NCBI GenBank assembly: GCA_014526335.1
Contig: JACTAT010000009.1
Coordinates: 806,001 to 870,000, forward strand
DNA: 64,000 bases
Source: Chrysaora quinquecirrha
Taxonomy: Eukaryota; Cnidaria; Scyphozoa; Semaeostomeae; Pelagiidae
Direction of reading: 5' to 3'
In this document: one piece after another, positions 11,937 to 25,600 of the stretch
Position numbering within the stretch: position 1 is the first letter of the stretch
How the letters are laid out: the number at the start of each line of letters is the position of its first letter
Notes under the pieces: generated by a model
The model's database searches: none
Seen by the model: the letters and a program-made list of their open reading frames with translations, nothing else
Told to the model about the DNA's origin: nothing
Position numbers and translations under genes: made by a program

Positions 11937-12217
11937 CACCTTAGCTTTTCTGTGTAAGGAAGTTGGGGTTATCGACAAAGTCATGAAGTAGGCAGATTGA
12001 GCAAAAAGGGAATAGCCTCAGTGCAAGGTTTGCTTGAATACAAAACGGCCATAATTTTGTCATTTTCGAATTACTTTTAATCGTTTCATTTTTGATTACT
12101 TTCAATTTGATCATTCGTTATTCTAATAAGACTTTTTCCATTGAGTGCAATTAAAAAGCCTGAAAAATGCGCTTAATGTTTTCTTCAACTCCAGTCTCAC
12201 TTAGAGCTGTCCTTTTC

Positions 12218-13219
12218 TTATTCATTCTTTTGATACGAGCTTCTTCTTTTGATTAAATCTTTTTGCCATCCAGGCTTAGAATTGAACATATTTTCTTCTT
12301 CCTCTTTTTGCCTTTGTTTTTCTTTCTCTTCTTCTTCTTTTTTCATTCTCTCCTCTTCTTTTCTTTTTAATATTTCTGCTTTCCAACCTGGGACGTCTGC
12401 ATATTTCTGTCGCTCAGCTTCTTCCAGTGCCTTCTCTTGCTCTATGCCAGCCTGAAATGCAATGACCATGATGGTTTATTTTACGCAGGTAAAGGTGGAT
12501 ATCGTTGCTGTCGTCATAGTCTTCATTATCGTCATTATTATCATCATCGTCGCTATCATCATTATCTTCATCTTGATCGTCATTATATCTATATCCATTT
12601 TTATATCCGTTATCATAATCATCATGATCATCATCATTTTCAGTGCCATAATCACCATCAGAATCAATCACCAACATCATTATCATCGTCATTATCATTA
12701 TCATCAATCTTCGTCATTATCTTAATCATAATCATCATATCATCATCATTATCATCATCATTATCACCGTCATTTTCTTCGTCATCATAATCATTATCAT
12801 CACTATCATCATCGTCGTCATCATCATCATCATCATCATCATCATCACCATTATTATCATCATCACTATTATCATCATCATCATCATGATCAACATCATT
12901 CCCTTCATCAACATAGTTGCCTTCGTCGTGGTCATTATCGTCGTCGTTGCTATTGATATTGTTGTTGTTGTCGTGATCATCCTCTTTATCTTGTCACTGC
13001 CATGCTCGTCTTCGTTGGTCTAATGACAGGAAAAGGTGACAAGAGAACTCAGCATGCTGTAAGCATGAACTTTTCAAATTTTTAGATCGTTCTACTTACG
13101 AGTATCTCTTCATTCTTTTTCCTCAGCAGATGTTGCTTCCACGCCGGCATATTATCCGTTATTACGTTTAGTTTTTTGTCATTCTTCAATCCGTTTGAGA
13201 CTCTGTTAGAGTTGTTCAT
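12218..13219 (-). CDS. small charged protein with three PxWK/Q-type motifs (two coding exons)
   Basis: Coding exons are 13219-13100 (40 codons, starting ATG) and 12451-12218 (77 codons plus TAA), joined by a GT-AG intron in phase 0, giving 117 residues. The protein has three similar modules: MPAWKQHLLRKKN, VPGWKAEILKRKE and KPGWQKDLIKRRS. Between the last two lies a Glu/Lys-rich probable coiled coil. P-x-W-K followed by two hydrophobics and basic residues recalls short motifs in some actin-associated proteins (espin, taperin and phostensin types). That link is from memory and not secure. A ttctttag acceptor directly before the ATG suggests a 5' UTR or further upstream exon, which I could not find. 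The gene is convergent with SMG9. I do not recognise the family. Confidence 0.7.
12480..12990. repeat. (ATC)n/(TCATTA)n microsatellite filling the intron of the PxWK gene
   Basis: About 500 bases are dominated by ATCATC and variants. They take up most of the single intron (12452-13099). Open frames on both strands are period artefacts. Confidence 0.95.
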
Positions 13220-16015
13220 TTCTAAAGAAAGAAGTTTAGTTGGTAATCTGTCCAAAGTTTGATTATGTAGGTAGTATGTCGAAATATTTTTACGTTAGAA
13301 AACGAATCGAAGGGCTGTCGTGGCTTCGAATTATTATCGACGCGAGTTCTTTTCTAACGTAACGGATATAAAGCGGATATAACCAGGTATAAAGAGAAGC
13401 CGGTCGTCAAAAGGGATATTTTGTAAGAGTGGACTGTTACTTCAGTGTTGCGCAGCGCATTTTTTACATTTTGGAGTATACATTTAGCGGATTTTTTCTA
13501 AAGCCGGGTATCATTTGGGTGGAAAAATTCTAGAGCCTGGTCAGCAAAAATTTCTTGGAGTGCACACCCCCGTCTAATTAGCCATCCCCCTCTCGGGGTC
13601 TGAAGCATAGCTTGCGAATGTGAATGATATCTAGCTACACTCCTCAAAAACCTTTCCAAATCTCTATGTTATTAAAGCGTTTGTTTTCATAAAAACTATA
13701 ACGAGAGCTGTATGTTGCTCTACATAAGCTTGTATTCCCGATCTACCTTGTTGATTCTATTGGTGAATTAAAACGGTGGCATATATACTGTATGCCTTTG
13801 GGGTGAAAGTTATTATTGGCGGAGCTCATGGGAGGTCCTCATGAGGTGGTGGTCTTAGACGGGCAAGGGCTAGTAGGTGAATTAAAATGGTGGCATATAT
13901 ACTGTATGTTTGCATAAAAGCCAGCGTTGTTTTAGCCATAATGGAGTTTGTTTGCGTTTGTATGTATAGTCTATACAAATGATTGTTGAATTGAATTCAT
14001 GAAAATTTTATCACGTTTGCAGGTCCCAAGAAGGAAAAGGACAGATTTTCTTCAAAACATTCAGTATGAAATTCATATTAAAATGGGACTGATAAATAAA
14101 ATATGAAAATATGGATATTTAATTTGAATTTGATGAATTGAAAGGGAACTCAAATTAACAATGGCTCAGCTGGCTTTAAGTCTCCTCCGCAGAAGCCATA
14201 TCGTTAGGGTGCGAAAAGAGAAAAGACTAAAAATAACAGAGCCTTGCAGATTGAAAGTTTTCCAAACCTTCTCTTTTCCTTCCTTCAACATGAGCAGAGC
14301 TTTTTAGTAAAGTCCTATTAGGTTATTAGGGACATCCAATAATAGCTTCTGTATACAGTATGGGTATGGGGTATTGAAATAATCAAAGGGGTAACGGAAA
14401 ATTCTGGACGAAATAAAAAGTATCCGAGAAATTGTTTGGTGAAATTCTGGTACAAAAGGGAGAAAACAATACAGGAGATGAGGCAAATATTAAGAATATT
14501 GTAGAGGATATGGGATTTTCTGATCCCCCTTATCCTAATAAGGTCTCTTTTGTTTCAAGTTGGTTTTGTATGTGTCCCTCTCGCGCTTTCATCGCCCATA
14601 CTATGCATTGCCGATAAAACCAGATTTTGGATAAACCTAACATAGCGATAAAATTTTCCGAAAATTGTTGCTGCTTTTGGGACTAAGGCAAAGGTTGTCT
14701 GAAATTCAGAAAAAAGACCGATTTCTAGGACAGAACGTGACCCACTGGGGGACATGACTGATTTAATGGACCATTTTTTTTCCTTTTTATCATCCCTCTG
14801 CTTTCTTCAAAACATGTTTGAAGTAGGTTTTCTTTAATTGCGTATTGATAGACATTCCATCTAAGTATGAAATAAAAGCAGTGCAACCTCATCATATTAA
14901 TTTACTGTTTTCCATCACAAGCTTTTCTCGACCCTTACCTAATAATCTAAAACTGATGAAAGACTGCTGCATCATATACTCAGAATGTGCATTATGTGTA
15001 TTGCAGTGCAGTGATATATTGACGTTCAGAGGTAGCTCTTCATGGAATCTGATTTCTACTAAAATTAAGGCAAGTAATTCTATGCAGGACCTTCAGCAAA
15101 GCCTTAAAAATAACCGTCAAGAGGCAGAGCTATGCAGCTGCAAGTTGTGCACACAATTTCTGCCAAATAGTGGTTATATACCAAATAATTAGCTTGACTA
15201 TATGAAGATCATATGTATAACTATAATTGCATTGTATTACTATTACATTTTATAGTGTTATACCGTTTTATACCGTTCAGAAGTAGCTAGACTTAATTGC
15301 TTATTTTCTTTGTTATTCTAACTTTGGGTATGTATTAGATAATTGTAGATTTAGCTATGTCACCAACTTTAAAGAAAGTGACGAAAAAAGAGAAAACATG
15401 TTTCAGTGTTACGCAATATTATCCAGGCTTGTTCATTCAACTCCTGCATACCCATGCTGGTCAATTACTCTTTGCAAACTTCAACTTAAGAACCTTAAAT
15501 TATTGTCTTTTTTCTTTACTTTTCTTGTAATTACTAACATAGCAGCAAAAGCTGTACCTAATTTTAATAATCTGGCTCTAGCACTGTACAAGATTTGATA
15601 GATGGCTAGATTCGCGAAAAGTGCTGTGTAGTTTCTTGTTGGAGGTTCCTTATATAAAAATGAGCAAAATGATGCAATGTATATCTACTAGGGTATTAGA
15701 TAGATTGCTTAAATCTACATTACCTTGCATTACACTGGAAGACATTATCACCTTTCTTCTGCAGAAAATCTCAAACACTCAGCGAAATGGCAGATAAGAA
15801 CTTGCATGAAAAGCATTAAATATTGAAGATCTGGTTATGAATATTGAAGAGTTTTCAGTTTATATAAAACAAGCGTTAATTGATTTGAATATGGCATTGG
15901 ATTAATTTTTGCATGCATTTAGTTTGCGGTAACCCGTTCTATTTGCAAATGAAAGGCGCACTAATAAAAATATATCACCATTCACAATGTTAGCTTGAAT
16001 TGCTTGCCAACGAAA
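13220..16015. other. no gene recognised
   Basis: This is AT-rich sequence with short open frames on both strands, the longest about 115 codons at 14845-15192. None shows a domain, codon pattern or splice context that I can support. A short segment repeats (ggtggcatatatactgtatg at about 13774 and 13889). The 5' part of the PxWK gene may lie here unseen. Confidence 0.5.
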
Positions 16016-16020
16016 CAAAT

Positions 16021-16490
16021 TTAGTAAAGTATAGTATAGTATAGTATAGTATAGTAGAGTATAGCATAGCATATTATATTATAGTATACTATACTATACT
16101 ATAGTGCAGTATAGTATAGCATACTATACTATAGTGCAGTACAGTAAGTATAGTATTGTATAGTATAGTAAGAATAGTATAGTATAGTATAGTATAGTAT
16201 AGTATAGAATAGTATACTATAGTGCAGTATAGTAAAGTATAGCATACTATAGTATAGTATAGTATAGTAAAAATAGTAAAGTATAGTATAGTATAGTATA
16301 GTATTGTATTGTATAGTATAGTATAGTATAGTATAGTATAGTATTGTATAGTATAGTATAGTATAGCATTGCAAAGTATAGCTTAGTGTAGTAAAGTATA
16401 GTATAGCATACTATACTATAGTAAAGTAAAGTAAGTATAGTATAGTATAGTATAGTATTGCATGGTATAGTTTAGTGTACTATAGTATAT
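16021..16490. repeat. (TATAG)n microsatellite
   Basis: This is a roughly 470-base pentanucleotide tract, TATAG/AGTAT with interruptions such as catac and gtgcag, containing short self-complementary tatac/gtata stretches. It lies about 20 bases before the satellite border block. Confidence 0.95.
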
Positions 16491-16499
16491 AGCAAATTT

Positions 16500-16685
16500 T
16501 ATGAGAGAATAAAGGACCTCAAAATCAACCCATTTTTGGCCAAAAAGGTAAGGCTAAACTAAGGCAAAAAAGCTAAAAATCGACCAAAATCAGAGCTTTT
16601 AAAAATCTTTCCAAATCATTGAATATCACTTTATAGGTTATTATAAGGCTACTCCCTAAAAGCGGAAGCTTTTCGTATTTATTTT
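16500..16685. repeat. left border block: diverged, inverted satellite relative
   Basis: It contains ggccaaaaaggtaaggcta, gaccaaaatcaga and a ttataggttattataagg segment. These match the right border block at 28791-29215 in the same orientation, and resemble the reverse complement of the main 195-bp unit around its ttttggctgatttttggcc word. Confidence 0.65.
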
Positions 16686-19600
16686 TGTAGAAAAAGCGAG
16701 TTTTCAAAACCCCTGATTTTGGCTTACTTTTGGCCTTCTGGCAAGGCTATAGACGTATTAATTTGCCGATTATTCTGGTAAAATTTTTCTTCTTAAATCT
16801 ACCCAATCCACTCAAAAAATACTTTTTATACCCCATAAAGGCTATTCAGGGGGTATTTGATAGGTTTTGGTGTTTATTTTTGAAGAAAAAGTGAGTTTTC
16901 AAAACCCCTGATTTTGGCCGATTTTTAAACATTTGGCAAGGCTATAGACTTACTATTTTGACGATTTTTCTGGGACAATGTTTCCTCCTAATTCTTCCCA
17001 ATCTGATCCAAAAACTTTTCATGCCCCATAAAGGCTATTCAGGGGGTATTTGATAGGTTTTGGTGTTTATTTTTGAAGAAAAGGTGATTTTTCAAAACCC
17101 CTGATTTTGGCTGATTTTTGGCCATTTGGCAAGGCTATAGACTTACTATTTTGGTGATATTTCGGTGTAAATTTTTCCTCCTAATTCTTCCCAATCTCAC
17201 CAAAAAACACATTTTATGCCCAATAAAGGCCATTCAAGGGGTATTTGATAGGTTTTGGTGTTTATTTTTGAAGAAAAGCGATTTTTCAAAACCCCTGATT
17301 TTGGCTGATTTTTGGCCATTTGGCAAGGCTATAGACTTACTATTTTTACTATTTTTGGGGGGAAATTTTTCCTCCTATTTCTTCCCAATCTCATCAAAAA
17401 ACACTTTTTATATCCCATAAAGGCTATTCAGGGGGTTTTTGATAGGTTTTGGTGTTTTTTTTTTGAAGAAAGAGCGAGTTTTCAAAACCCCAGATTTTGG
17501 CTGATTTTTGGCCATTTGGTAAGGCTATAGACGTACTATTTTGACGATTTTTCTGGGACAATGTTTCCTCCTAATTCTTCCCAATCTGATCAAAAACACT
17601 TTTCATGCCCCATAAAGGCTATTCAGGGGGTATTTGATAGGTTTTGGTGTTTATTTTTGAAGAAAAAGCGAGTTTTCAAAACCCCTGATTTTGGCTGATT
17701 TTTGGCCATTTGGCAAGGCTATAGACTTACTATTTTGGTGATTTTTTCGTTGTAAATTTTTCCTCCTAATTTTTCCCAATCTCACCAAAAAACACTTTTT
17801 ATGCCCAATAAAGGCCATTCAAGGGGTATTTGATAGATTTTTGTGTTTATTTTGAAGAAAAAGCGATTTTTCAAAACCCCTGATTTTGGCTGATTTTTGG
17901 CCATTTGGCAAGGCTATAGACTTACTATTTTTGCGATTTTTCGGGGGAAATTTTTCCTCCTATTTCTTCCCAATCTCATCAAAAAACACTTTTTATATCC
18001 CATAAAGGCTATTCAGGGGGTTTTTGATAGGTTTTGGTGTTTATTTTTGAAGAAAAAGCGAGTTTTCAAAACCCCAGATTTTGGCTGATTTTTGGCCATT
18101 TGGCAAGGCTATAGACTTACTATTTTTGCGATTTTTCAGGGAAAATTTTTCCACCTTATTCTTCCCAATCTCATCAGAAAACACTTTTTATACCCCATAA
18201 AGGCTATTCAGGGGGTTTTTGATAGGTTTTGGTGTTTATTTTTGAAGAAAAAGCGAGTTTTAAAAGCCCCAGATTTTGGCTGATTTTTGGCCATTTGGCA
18301 AGGCTATAGACTTACTATTTTGCGAGTTTTCATGGAATATTTTTCCTCCTAATTCTTCCCAATCTCATCAAAAAACACTTTTTATACCCCATAAAGGCTA
18401 TTCAGGGGGTATTTGATAGGTTTTGGTGTTTATTTTTGAAGAAAAGCGAGTTTTCAAAACCCCTGATTTTGGCTGATTTTTGGCCATTTGGCAAGGCTAT
18501 AGACTCACTATTTTGGTGATTTTTAGGGGTAAATTTTTCCTCCTAATTCTTTCCAATCTCATCAAAAAACACTTTTTATTCCCAATAAAGGCTATTCAGG
18601 GGGTATTTGATAGGTTTTGGTGTTTATTTTTGAAGAAAAGGCGAGTTTTCAAAACCCCAGATTTTGGCTGATTTTTGGCCATTTGGCAAGGCTATAGACT
18701 TACTATTTTTACGATTTTTGGGGGAAAATTTTTCCTCCTAATTCTTCCCAATCTCATCAAAAAACACTTTTTATACCCCATAAAGGCTATTCAGGGGGTT
18801 TTTGATAGATTTTGTTGTTTATTTTTGAAGAAAAAGCGAGTTTTCAAAACCCCAGATTTTGGCTGATTTTTGGCCATTTGGCAAGGCTATAGACTTACTA
18901 TTTTGCGATTTTTCCTCCTAATTCTTCCCAATCTCATCAAAAAACACTTTTTATACCCCATAAAGGCTATTCAGGGGTATTTGATAGGTTTTGGTGTTTA
19001 TTTTTGAAAAGCGAGTTTTCAAAACCCCTGATTTTGGCTGATTTTTGGCCATTTGGCAAGGCTATAGACTCACTATTTTGGTGATTTTTAGGGGTAAATT
19101 TTTCCTCCTAATTCTTTCCAATCTCATCAAAAAACACTTTTTATTCCCAATAAAGGCTATTCAGGGGGTATTTGATAGGTTTTGGTGTTTATTTTTGAAG
19201 AAAAGGCCAGTTTTCAAAACCCCAGATTTTGGCTGATTTTTGGCCATTTGGCAAGGCTATAGACTTACTATTTTTACGATTTTTGGGGGAAAATTTTTCC
19301 TCCTAATTCTTCCCAATCTCATCAAAAAACACTTTTTATACCCCATAAAGGCTATTCAGGGGGTTTTTGATAGATTTTGGTGTTTATTTGTGAAGAAAAA
19401 GCGAGTTTTCAAAACCCCTGATTTTGGCTGATTTTTGGCCATTTGGCAAGGCTATAGACTTACTATTTTGGTGATTTTCGGGGAAAATTTTTCCTCCTAA
19501 TTCTTCCCAATCTCTTCAAAAAACACTTTTTATGCCCCATAAAGGCTATTCAGGGGGTATTTGATAGGTTTTGGTGTTTATTTTTGAAGAAAAAGCGAGT

Positions 19601-22600
19601 TTTCAAAACCCCTGATTTTGGCTGATTTTTGGCCATTTGGCAAGGCTATAGACTTACTATTTTTGCGATTTTTCGGCGGAAATTTTTCCTCCTATTTCTT
19701 CCCAATCTCATCAAAAAACACTTTTTAATTCCCATAAAGGCTATTCAGGGGGTTTTTGATAGGTTTTGGTGTTTATTTTTGAAGAAAAAGGGAGTTTTCA
19801 AAACCCCAGATTCTGGCTGATTTTTGGCCATTTGGCAAGGCTATAGACTTACTATTTTTGCGATTTTTCGGGGGACATTTTTCCTCCTATTTCTTCCCAA
19901 TCTCATCAAAAAACACTTTTTAATTCCCATAAAGGCTATTCAGGGGGTTTTTGATAGGTTTTGGTGTTTATTTTTGAAGAAAAAGGGAGTTTTCAAAACC
20001 CCAGATTTTGGCTGATTTTTGGCCATTTGGCAAGGCTATAGACTTACTATTTTGGTGATTTTTCGGTGTAAATTTTTCCTCCTAATTCTTTCCAATATCA
20101 TCAAAAAACACTTTTTATTCCCAATAAAGGCTATTCAGGGGGTATTTGATAGGTTTTGGTGTTTATTTTTGAAGAAAAGGCCAGTTTTAAAAACCCCAGA
20201 TTTTGGCTGATTTTTGGCCATTTGGCAAGGCTATAGACTTACTATTTTTACTATTTTTGGGGAAAATTTTTCCTCCTATTTCTTCCCAATCTCATCAAAA
20301 AACACTTTTTATATCCCATAAAGGCTATTCAGGGGGTTTTTGATAGGTTTTGGTGTTTATTTTTGAAGAAAAGGCCAGTTTTCAAAATCCCTGATTGTGG
20401 CTGATTTTTGGCCATTTGGCAAGGCTATAGACTTACTATTTTTACTATTTTTGGGGGGAAACTTTTCCTCCTATTTCTTCCCAATCTCATCAAAAAACAC
20501 TTTTTATATCCCATAAAGGCTATTCAGGGGGTTTTTGATAGGTTTTGGTGTTTATTTTTGAAGAAAAAGGGAGTTTTCAAAACCCCTGATTTTGGCTGAT
20601 TTTTGGCCATTTGGCAAGGCTATAGACTTACTATTTTGGTGATTTTTCGGTGTAAATTTTTCCTCCTAATTCTTCCCAATCTTACCAAAAAACACTTTTT
20701 ATTCCCAATAAAGGCCATTCAAGGGGTATTTGATAGATTTTGGTGTTTATTTTTGAAGAAAAAGCGAGTTTTCAAAACCTCTGATTTTGGCTGATTTTTG
20801 GCTATTTGGCAAGGCTATAGACTTACTATTTTGGTGATTTTTCGGTGTAAATTTTTCCTCCCAATTCTTCCCAATCTTACCAAAAAACACTTTTTATACC
20901 CCATAAAGGCTATTCAGGGGGTATTTGATAGGTTTTGGTGTTTATTTTTGAAGAAAAAGCGAGTTTTCAAAACCCCAGATTTTGGCTGATTTTTGGCCAT
21001 TTGGCAAGGCTATAGACTTACTATTTTGGTGATTTTTCGGTGTAAATTTTTCCTCCTAATTCTTTCCAATCTCATCAAAAAACACTTTTTATTCCCAATA
21101 AAGGCTATTCAGGGGGTATTTGATAGGTTTTGGTGTTTATTTTTGAAGAAAAGGCCAGTTTTCAAAACCCCTGATTTTGGCTGATTTTTGGCCATTTGGC
21201 AAGGCTATAGACTTACTATTTTTACTATTTTTGGGGGGAAACTTTTCCTCCTATTTCTTCCCAATCTCATCAAAAAACACTTTTTATATCCCATAAAGGC
21301 TATTCAGGGGGTTTTTGATAGGTTTTGGTGTTTATTTTTGAAGAAAAAGCGAGTTTTCAAAACCCCTGATTTTGGCTGATTTTTGGCCATTTGGCAAGGC
21401 TATAGACTTACTATTTTGGTGATTTTTCGGTGTAAATTTTTCCTCCTAATTCTTCCCAATCTCACCAAAAAACACTTTTTATTCCCAATAAAGGCCATTC
21501 AAGGGGTATTTGATAGATTTTGGTGTTTATTTTTGAAGAAAAAGCGAGTTTTCAAAACCCCTGATTTTGGCTGATTTTTGGCCATTTGGCAAGGCTATAG
21601 ACTTACTATTTTGGTGATTTTTCGGTGTAAATTTTTCCTCCTAATTCTTCCCAATCTTACCAAAAAACACTTTTTATACCCCATAAAGGCTATTCAGGGG
21701 GTATTTGATAGGTTTTGGTGTTTATTTTTGAAGAAAAAAGCGAGTTTTCAAAACCCCAGATTTTGGCTTATTTTTGGCCATTTGGCAAGGCTATAGACTT
21801 ACTAATTTTGCGATTTTTCGGGGAAAATTTTTCCTCCTAATTCTTCCCAATCTCATCAAAAAACACTTTTTATACCCCATAAAGGCTATTCAGGGGGTTT
21901 TTGATAGGTTTTGGTGTTTATTTTTGAAGAAAAAGCGAGTTTTCAAAACCCCTGATTTTGGCTGATTTTTGGCCATTTGGCAAGGCTATAGACTCACTAT
22001 TTTGGTGATTTTTAGGGGTAAATTTTTCCTCCTAATTCTTTCCAATCTCATCAAAAAACACTTTTTATTCCCAATAAAGGCTATTCAGGGGGTATTTGAT
22101 AGGTTTTGGTGTTTATTTTTGAAGAAAAGGCCAGTTTTCAAAACCCCAGATTTTGGCTGATTTTTGGCCATTTGGCAAGGCTATAGACTTACTAGTTTTT
22201 TTGGCGATTTTTAGACTTACTATTTTGGGATTTTTCGGTGTAAATTTTTCCTCCTAATTCTTCCCAATCTCATCAAAAACACTTTTTATAGCGAGTTTTC
22301 AAAACCCCCATAAAGGCTATTCAGGGGCTATTCAGGGGTTTTGATAGATTTTGGTGTTTATTTTTGAAGAAAAGCGAGTTTTCAAAACCCCTGATTTTGG
22401 CTGATTTTTGGCCATTTGGCAAGGCTATAGACTTACTATTTTGGTGATTTTTCGGTGTAAATTTTTCCTCCTAATTCTTCCCAATCTTACCAAAAAACAC
22501 TTTTTATTCCCAATAAAGGCCATTCAGGGGTATTTGATAGGTTGTTTATTTTTGATAGATTTTGGTGTTTATTTTTGAAGAAAATTTTTCCTCCTAATTC

Positions 22601-25600
22601 TTCCCAATCTCATCAAAAACACTTTTTATAAAAGCTATTCGAGTTTTCAAAACCCCTGATTTTGGCTGATTTTTGGCCATTTGGCAAGGCTATAGACTTA
22701 CTATTTTGGTGATTTTTCGGTGTAAATTTTTCCTCCTAATTCTTCCAATCTCATCAAAAACACTTTTTATTCCCAATAAAGGCTATTCAGGGGTATTTGA
22801 TAGGTTTTGGTGTTTATTTTTGAAGAAAAGGCCAGTTTTAAAACCCCAGATTTTGGCTGATTTTTGGCCATTTGGAAAGGCTATAGACTTACTATTTTAC
22901 GATTTTTGGGGAAAATTTTTCCTCCTAATTCTTCCCAATCTCATCAAAAACACTTTTATACCCCATAAAGGCTATTCAGGGGTTTTGATAGATTTTGGTG
23001 TTTATTTTTGAAGAAAAGCGAGTTTTCAAAACCCCTGATTTTGGCTGATTTTTGGCCATTTGGCAAGGCTATAGACTTACTATTTTGGTGATTTTTCGGT
23101 GTAAATTTTCCTCCTAATTCTTCCCAATCTCACCAAAAACACTTTTTATGCCCAATAAAGGCCATTCAAGGGGTATTTGATAGATTTTGGTGTTTATTTT
23201 TGAAGAAAAAGCGAGTTTTCAAAACCCCTGATTTTGGCTGATTTTTGGCCATTTGGCAAGGCTATAGACTTACTATTTTGGTGATTTTTCGGTGTAAATT
23301 TTTCCTCCTAATTCTTCCCAATCTCACCAAAAAACACTTTTTATGCCCAATAAAGGCCATTCAAGGGGTATTTGATAGATTTTCGTGTTTATTTTTGAAG
23401 AAAAAGCGATTTTCAAAACCCCTGATTTTGGCTGATTTTTGGCCATTTGGCAAGGCTATAGACTTACTATTTTTGCGATTTTTCGGGGAAAATTTTTCCT
23501 CCTAATTCTTCCCAATCTCATCAAAAAACACTTTTTATACCCCATAAAGGCTATTCAGGGGGTTTTTGATAGATTTTGGTGTTTATTTTTGAAGAAAAGC
23601 GAGTTTTCAAAACCCCTGATTTTGGCTGATTTTTGGCCATTTGGCAAGGCTATAGACTTACTATTTTGGTGATTTTTCGGTGTAAATTTTTCCTCCTAAT
23701 TCTTCCCAATCTTACCAAAAAACACTTTTTATTCCCAATAAAGGCCATTCAAGGGGTATTTGATAGATTTTGGTGTTTATTTTTGAAGAAAAAGCGAGTT
23801 TTCAAAACCCCTGATTTTGGCTGATTTTTGGCCATTTGGCAAGGCTATAGACTTACTATTTTGGTGATTTTTTGGTGTAAATTTTCCTCCTAATTCTTCC
23901 CAATCTCACCAAAGAACACTTTTTATGCCCAATAAAGGCCATTCAAGGGTATTTGATAGATTTTGGTGTTTATTTTTGAAGAAAAGCGAGTTTTCAAAAC
24001 CCCTGATTTTGGCTGATTTTTGGCCATTTGGCAAGGCTATAGACTTACTATTTTGGTGATTTTTCGGTGTAAATTTTTCCTCCTAATTCTTCCCAATCTC
24101 ACCAAAAACACTTTTATGCCCATTAAAGGCCATTCAAGATTTTGGGTATTTGATAGATTTTCGTGTTTATTTTTGAAGAAAAGCGATTTTCAAAACCCTG
24201 ATTTTGGCTGATTTTTGGCCATTTGGCAAGGCTATAGACTTACTATTTTTTTCGATTTTTCGGGGAAAATTTTTCCTCCTAATTCTTCCCAATCTCATCA
24301 AAAAACACTTTTTATACCCCATAAAGGCTATTCAGGGGGTTTTTGATAGATTTTGGTGTTTATTTTTGAAGAAAAAGGGAGTTTTCAAAACCCCAGATTT
24401 TGGCTGATTTTTGGCCATTTGGCAAGGCTATAGACTTACTATTTTGGTGATTTTTCGGTGTAAATTTTTCCTCCTAATTCTTTCCAATCTCATCAAAAAA
24501 CACTTTTTATTCCCAATAAAGGCTATTCAGGGGGTATTTGATAGGTTTTGGTGTTTATTTTTGAAGAAAAGGCCAGTTTTAAAAACCCCAGATTTTGGCT
24601 GATTTTTGGCCATTTGGAAAGGCTATAGACTTACTATTTTTACGATTTTTGGGGGAAAATTTTTCCTCCTAATTCTTCCCAATCTCATAAAAAAACACTT
24701 TTTATACCCCATAAAGGCTATTCAGGGGGTTTTTGATAGATTTTGGTGTTTATTTTTGAAGAAAAAGCGAGTTTTCAAAACCCCTGATTTTGGCTGATTT
24801 TTGGCCATTTGGCAAGGCTATAGACTTACTATTTTGGTGATTTTTCGGTGTAAATTTTCCTCCTAATTCTTCCCAATCTCACCAAAAAACACTTTTTATG
24901 CCCAATAAAGGCCATTCAAGGGGTATTTGATAGATTTTGGTGTTTATTTTTGAAGAAAAAGCGAGTTTTCAAAACCCCTGATTTTGGCTGATTTTTGGCC
25001 ATTTGGCAAGGCTATAGACTTACTATTTTGGTGATTTTTCGGTGTAAATTTTTCCTCCTAATTCTTCCCAATCTCACCAAAAAACACTTTTTATGCCCAA
25101 TAAAGGCCATTCAAGGGGTATTTGATAGATTTTCGTGTTTATTTTTGAAGAAAAAGCGATTTTTCAAAACCCCTGATTTTGGCTGATTTTTGGCCATTTG
25201 GCAAGGCTATAGACTTACTATTTTGGTGATTTTTCGGTGTAAATTTTTCCTCCTAATTCTTTCCAATCTCATCAAAAAACACTTTTTATTCTCAATAAAG
25301 GCTATTCAGGGGGTATTTGATAGGTTTTGGTGTTTATCTTTGAAGAAAAGGCCAGTTTTCAAAACCCCAGATTTTGGCTGATTTTTGGCCATTTGGCAAG
25401 GCTATAGACTTACTATTTTTACGATTTTTGGGGGAAAAATTTTCCTCCTAATTCTTCCCAATCTCATCAAAAAACACTTTTTATACCCCATAAAGGCTAT
25501 TCAGGGGGTTTTTGATAGATTTTGGTGTTTATTTTTGAAGAAAAAGCGAGTTTTCAAAACCCCTTATTTTGGCTGATTTTTGGCCATTTGGCAAGGCTAT

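Noticed and set aside
12437..12980. Met/Ile/Asp and His/Tyr-rich open frames on both strands
   Set aside because: Products of the ATC microsatellite in the intron of the PxWK gene.
14845..15192. 115-codon open frame in the gene-poor stretch
   Set aside because: No domain, splice or codon evidence; the length is possible by chance in AT-rich DNA.
16129..16374. Tyr/Thr/Ile/Leu-rich minus-strand frame
   Set aside because: Product of the TATAG pentamer repeat.
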